From positions 1-16,215 of the forward strand of contig JAFEDW010000015.1 of the NCBI GenBank assembly GCA_018241455.1: a stretch of DNA of 16,215 nt, given 5' to 3'. Below the pieces are notes generated by a model. It saw nothing but the letters and a program-made list of their open reading frames with translations. It was not told the DNA's origin and did no database searches. A program made the translations under genes and the position numbers. The DNA comes from Pseudomonadota bacterium (GTDB lineage: Bacteria > Pseudomonadota > Gammaproteobacteria > Steroidobacterales > Steroidobacteraceae). Within the stretch, counting starts at the first letter, position 1. The number at the start of each line of letters is the position of its first letter. Positions 13,830-16,215 of the stretch are shown piece after piece.

Positions 13830-14384
13830 TCACCACATCATGCCGGTCTGGAGCTTCGCGGCGTCCGACATCATGCCCTGGCTCCACGGCGGATCGAACA
13901 CCAGCTGCACATCGGCCTGGCTGACCGTGGGGATGAGCTCGAGCTTCTCGCGCACGTCGCGCACCAGCACCTCGCCCATGCCGCAGCCCGGCGCGGTGAG
14001 CGTCATGTTGACGCTGATCTTGCGGGTGCCGTCCGGCGCGGGCGTCACGGCGCAGGTGTACACCAGCCCGAGGTCGACGATGTTCACCGGAATCTCGGGA
14101 TCGTAGCACTGGCGCATCTGCGCCCAGGCAAGCTCGCGCACGTCGTCTTCCGTGGCGCCGGGCGGCAGCTCGGGCGCGCGGATCGGTTCCTTGCCGATCG
14201 CATCGGCCTGTTCGCCCGGGATGCGGTACAGGTTGCCCTCGATGTACAGCGTAAAGCTGCCGCCGAGCGCCTGCGTGATGTACCCGGCGAGTCCGGCCTT
14301 CAGCGTCACCGGCGTACCGGCCGGCACGATCACGGCCTCGACGTCGCGGCTCAGCATCACCGGTTCATTTTCGTAGCCGGCCAT
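13830..14384 (-). CDS. sufT: SufT-type Fe-S maturation protein (DUF59/MIP18)
   Basis: The 184-residue protein has the two-part layout of SufT. An N-terminal domain (about 10-65) contains VPAGTPVTLKAG and ITQALGGSFTLYIEGNLYRI. A MIP18/DUF59 domain (about 82-175) has YDPEIPVNIVDLGLVY (94-109), LTAPGCGMGEVL (129-140, C134) and VFDPPWS (162-168). SufT proteins assist maturation of Fe-S proteins, particularly when Fe-S demand is high; the exact step is unsettled. The ATG at 14384 was chosen because it sits 2 bases after the sufU stop and gives the family N-terminus; the open frame before it has Arg-rich, non-conserved sequence. It is part of the suf operon, followed by sixA. Confidence 0.93.
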   Translation of the reverse strand: MAGYENEPVMLSRDVEAVIVPAGTPVTLKAGLAGYITQALGGSFTLYIEGNLYRIPGEQADAIGKEPIRAPELPPGATEDDVRELAWAQMRQCYDPEIPVNIVDLGLVYTCAVTPAPDGTRKISVNMTLTAPGCGMGEVLVRDVREKLELIPTVSQADVQLVFDPPWSQGMMSDAAKLQTGMMW

Positions 14385-14386
14385 CG

Positions 14387-14845
14387 CTACTCCGTCGACA
14401 CCGTCGGCATTGCGGCGCCGCCGGCGGGTTTTGCCAGCGCCGCGTGCAGCGTATGCCAGCACAGGCTGGCGCATTTCACCCGGGCCGGGAACTCATGCAC
14501 GCCGGCCAGCGCCATCAGCTTGCCGAGCGGCCGCGCCGGCACATGCGCCGGTTCGGTCAGCAGCGCGTGCACCTCGTGGTACAGCGCATCGACATCGGGT
14601 ACGGCCAACCCTTTGACGGCCTCGCTCATCAGCGAAGCGGAGGCCACCGAAATCGCGCAGCCCTGGCCATTGAAGCGCAGGTCCTCGAGCTTGCCATCCT
14701 TCAGTCGCAGCGTGATGTCGAGCGAATCGCCGCACAGCGGGTTGTGGCCGAGCGCTTCGGCATCCGCCGGCTCCAGTCGCCCGAAATTGCGCGGGCTCCG
14801 GTTGTGATCGAGGATCACGTCGCGGTACAGGTCGCGGATTTCCAT
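14387..14845 (-). CDS. sufU: SufU-type Fe-S assembly sulfurtransferase (NifU N-terminal family)
   Basis: The 152-residue product carries the SufU signature: LYRDVILDHNRSPRNFG (6-22), NPLCGDSLDITLRL (35-48; C38, D40), GQGCAISVASASLMSEAVKG (60-79; C63) and ARVKCASLCWHTL (121-133; C125). The region of about 20 residues between the second and third Cys motifs that distinguishes SufU from IscU is present (about 83-110). In Gram-positive bacteria SufU binds Zn through these three Cys and the Asp and takes sulfur from SufS. The same role is likely here in place of SufE. An extra Cys (C129) follows the last motif. The ATG shares one base with the sufS stop (TGATG), so translation is probably coupled. 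Confidence 0.93.
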   Translation of the reverse strand: MEIRDLYRDVILDHNRSPRNFGRLEPADAEALGHNPLCGDSLDITLRLKDGKLEDLRFNGQGCAISVASASLMSEAVKGLAVPDVDALYHEVHALLTEPAHVPARPLGKLMALAGVHEFPARVKCASLCWHTLHAALAKPAGGAAMPTVSTE

Positions 14846-16113
14846 CAGGCGAACACCTCGCGCACCCTGTCGAGCGCAACCAGCAGCCGCTCGATGTCCG
14901 CCTCGGTGTTGTAGCAACCGAACGACGCGCGCGCCGTGGCCGACAGGCCATACCAGGTCATGACCGGCATCGCGCAATGATGTCCGGTGCGGATCGCGAC
15001 GCCTTCGCGGTCGAGGATCGTGCCGATGTCATGCGGGTGGATGCCCTTGAGCGTGAATGAAATGACACCGGCCTTGTCCGCGGCGGTGCCGACCAGCGTC
15101 AGGCCGGCCACTTCGCGCAATTGCGCGGTCGCCGTGTGCAGCAAATGTTGTTCATGCGCGGCGATGCGTTCGCGCCCGAGCATCTCCACGTAATCAAGCG
15201 CCGCGGCCAGGCCCACGGCGCCGGAGATGTTCGGCGTGCCGGCCTCGAATTTCCACGGCAGCTCGTTGTAGGTGCTGCGTTCGATTGCGACCGTCAGGAT
15301 CATGTCGCCGCCGCCCTGCCACGGCGGCAGCGCGGCCAGCTGTTGCTCGCGGCCGTAGAGCACGCCGATGCCGGTCGGACCGTAGACCTTGTGGCCGGAA
15401 AATGCGTAGAAGTCGCAATCGAGCGCCTGCACGTCGACGCGCTGGTGCGCGATCGCCTGCGCGCCGTCGACGAGCACCGGCAGTCCGCGCGCGCGCGCCA
15501 GCCCGATCATCGCCTTGACCGGCAGCACGGTGCCGAGCGCGTTGGAGACGTGCGCCAACGCCACCAGGCGCGTGCGCGGGCCCAGGCACGCGGCGAACGC
15601 GTCGAGCTCCACTTCGCCGGCGGCGTTGAGCGGCACGGCCACGAGCCGCGCACCGGCCCGCTCGCAGGCCATCTGCCAGGGCACGATGTTCGCGTGGTGC
15701 TCGAGCTGGGTGACCAGCACCTCATCGCCCGCGCGCAACTGCGTGCCGCCCCAGGCTTGCGCCACCAGGTTGATGGCCTCGGTCGTGCCGCGCGTGAAGA
15801 CGATCTCGCGCGTCGAGCGCGCGTTGATGAAGCGCCGCACGGTTTCGCGCGCGCCCTCGAAGGCCGCGGTCGCCTCCTGGCTGAGCGTGTGCACGCCGCG
15901 GTGCACGTTGGCGTGATGCAGCTCGCCGTAGCGCGTCACGGCGTCCAGCACGGCGCGCGGTTGCTGCGCCGAGGCGGCGCTGTCGAGATAGGCGAGCGGC
16001 CGGCCGTGCACTTCACGGCCGAGTATCGGGAAGTCGGCGCGCACGCGCGCCGGGAGCAGGCGGCCCTGCGCGTCGACGTAGCCGGCAGCGGCCAGCGGCA
16101 GCGCGGCGTTCAT
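14845..16113 (-). CDS. sufS: Cysteine desulfurase SufS (group II)
   Basis: The 422-residue enzyme is PLP-dependent and converts cysteine to alanine, passing persulfide sulfur to Fe-S assembly. Key features are YLDSAASAQQP (42-52), TRGTTEAINLVA (107-118), LEHHANIVPW (138-147), LVDGAQAIAHQ (214-224, D216), the PLP-Lys loop FSGHKVYGPTGIGVLYG (238-254, K242) and the persulfide Cys in RTGHHCAMPVM (375-385, C380). The short loop with RxGHHCA marks the SufS group rather than IscS. The N-terminus (1-25) is a mildly longer extension before FPILGREVHGRPLAYLD. The ATG overlaps the sufD stop by four bases (ATGA), and its own stop overlaps the sufU start, so the three genes are one operon. Confidence 0.96.
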   Translation of the reverse strand: MNAALPLAAAGYVDAQGRLLPARVRADFPILGREVHGRPLAYLDSAASAQQPRAVLDAVTRYGELHHANVHRGVHTLSQEATAAFEGARETVRRFINARSTREIVFTRGTTEAINLVAQAWGGTQLRAGDEVLVTQLEHHANIVPWQMACERAGARLVAVPLNAAGEVELDAFAACLGPRTRLVALAHVSNALGTVLPVKAMIGLARARGLPVLVDGAQAIAHQRVDVQALDCDFYAFSGHKVYGPTGIGVLYGREQQLAALPPWQGGGDMILTVAIERSTYNELPWKFEAGTPNISGAVGLAAALDYVEMLGRERIAAHEQHLLHTATAQLREVAGLTLVGTAADKAGVISFTLKGIHPHDIGTILDREGVAIRTGHHCAMPVMTWYGLSATARASFGCYNTEADIERLLVALDRVREVFA

Positions 16114-16215
16114 TGCAGCAGTTCCTGCGCGGGCGCATCGCTGAGCCGCGCCGCCGTGGCGAGGCCGGCGGCGCGGCGCAGCACCGGCGGATCGATGGCG
16201 CCGAGCGCCTCGCCG
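16110..16215 (-). CDS. sufD: Probable SufD, C-terminal end (partial)
   Basis: Only the last 34 codons and stop (TGA) are visible; the gene continues beyond the right edge. The tail contains GEALGAIDPPVLRRAGL and ends DAPAQELLQ, consistent with the final helix of SufB/SufD proteins. The assignment rests mainly on the 4-base overlap with sufS and the common sufBCDS order, not on strong sequence signatures. SufD with SufB and SufC forms the Fe-S scaffold complex. Confidence 0.6.
   Translation of the reverse strand, partial: GEALGAIDPPVLRRAAGLATAARLSDAPAQELLQ

Noticed and set aside
13542..14807. A 421-codon plus-strand frame across sixA, sufT and sufU.
   Set aside because: It spans three real minus-strand genes and gap junctions; no domain or ribosome-binding site supports it.
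1..16215. CRISPR arrays, insertion sequences, tRNA genes or prophage genes.
   Set aside because: No spaced direct repeats, transposase, integrase or tRNA-like cloverleaf was noticed by eye; genes are packed and syntenic.

Overview
The window is about 16.2 kb of dense, GC-rich bacterial chromosome, almost all of it conserved core genes. The gene orders rlmB-rpsF-rpsR-rplI-dnaB and ffh-rpsP-rimM-trmD-rplS, the proteobacterial-type proteins and the SUF layout point to a high-GC gammaproteobacterium, perhaps near Xanthomonadales, Nevskiales or Steroidobacterales. The order is an inference from gene content and was not tested. I see no mobile element, CRISPR array, tRNA or rRNA gene, prophage or recent insertion.

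Layout: (1) 1-2738, plus strand: the tail of rlmB, then rpsF, rpsR, rplI and dnaB. A promoter and an 11-bp hairpin in front of rpsF form a plausible S6:S18 autoregulatory leader. (2) 2776-4332, minus strand: a two-gene unit encoding a PP2C-type protein phosphatase and a double-FHA protein. Facing upstream of it is a 22-bp CRP/Clp-like palindrome. (3) 4584-5969, plus: radA, convergent with (4) 5974-7248, minus: a CorB/CNNM-like membrane protein with CBS domains. (5) 7314-10654, plus: ffh, rpsP, rimM, trmD and rplS (signal recognition, ribosome and tRNA maturation), followed by sppA (10697-12559), a membrane protease. (6) 12573-16215, minus: a tightly packed operon whose transcription order is sufD (only its 3' end is here), sufS, sufU, sufT, sixA and a LigB/DODA-type dioxygenase.

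How the genes fit together: ribosomal protein genes sit with replication (dnaB), repair (radA), protein targeting (ffh) and translation-maturation genes. SufS removes sulfur from cysteine, SufU accepts it, SufBCD (mostly outside the window) builds the Fe-S cluster, and SufT probably helps cluster maturation or delivery. The PP2C/FHA pair looks like part of a Ser/Thr phospho-signalling circuit, but no kinase gene lies beside it.

The points most worth a second look are the kinase-less PP2C-FHA unit with its CRP-like site, the altered ion-pathway motif of the CorB-like protein, the possible leaderless start of ffh, the rpsF leader hairpin, and sixA plus a dioxygenase appended to the SUF operon. 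I found no clearly new defence or mobile system. Five genes here (corB-like, rimM, trmD, sppA, sixA) appear to start with GTG.
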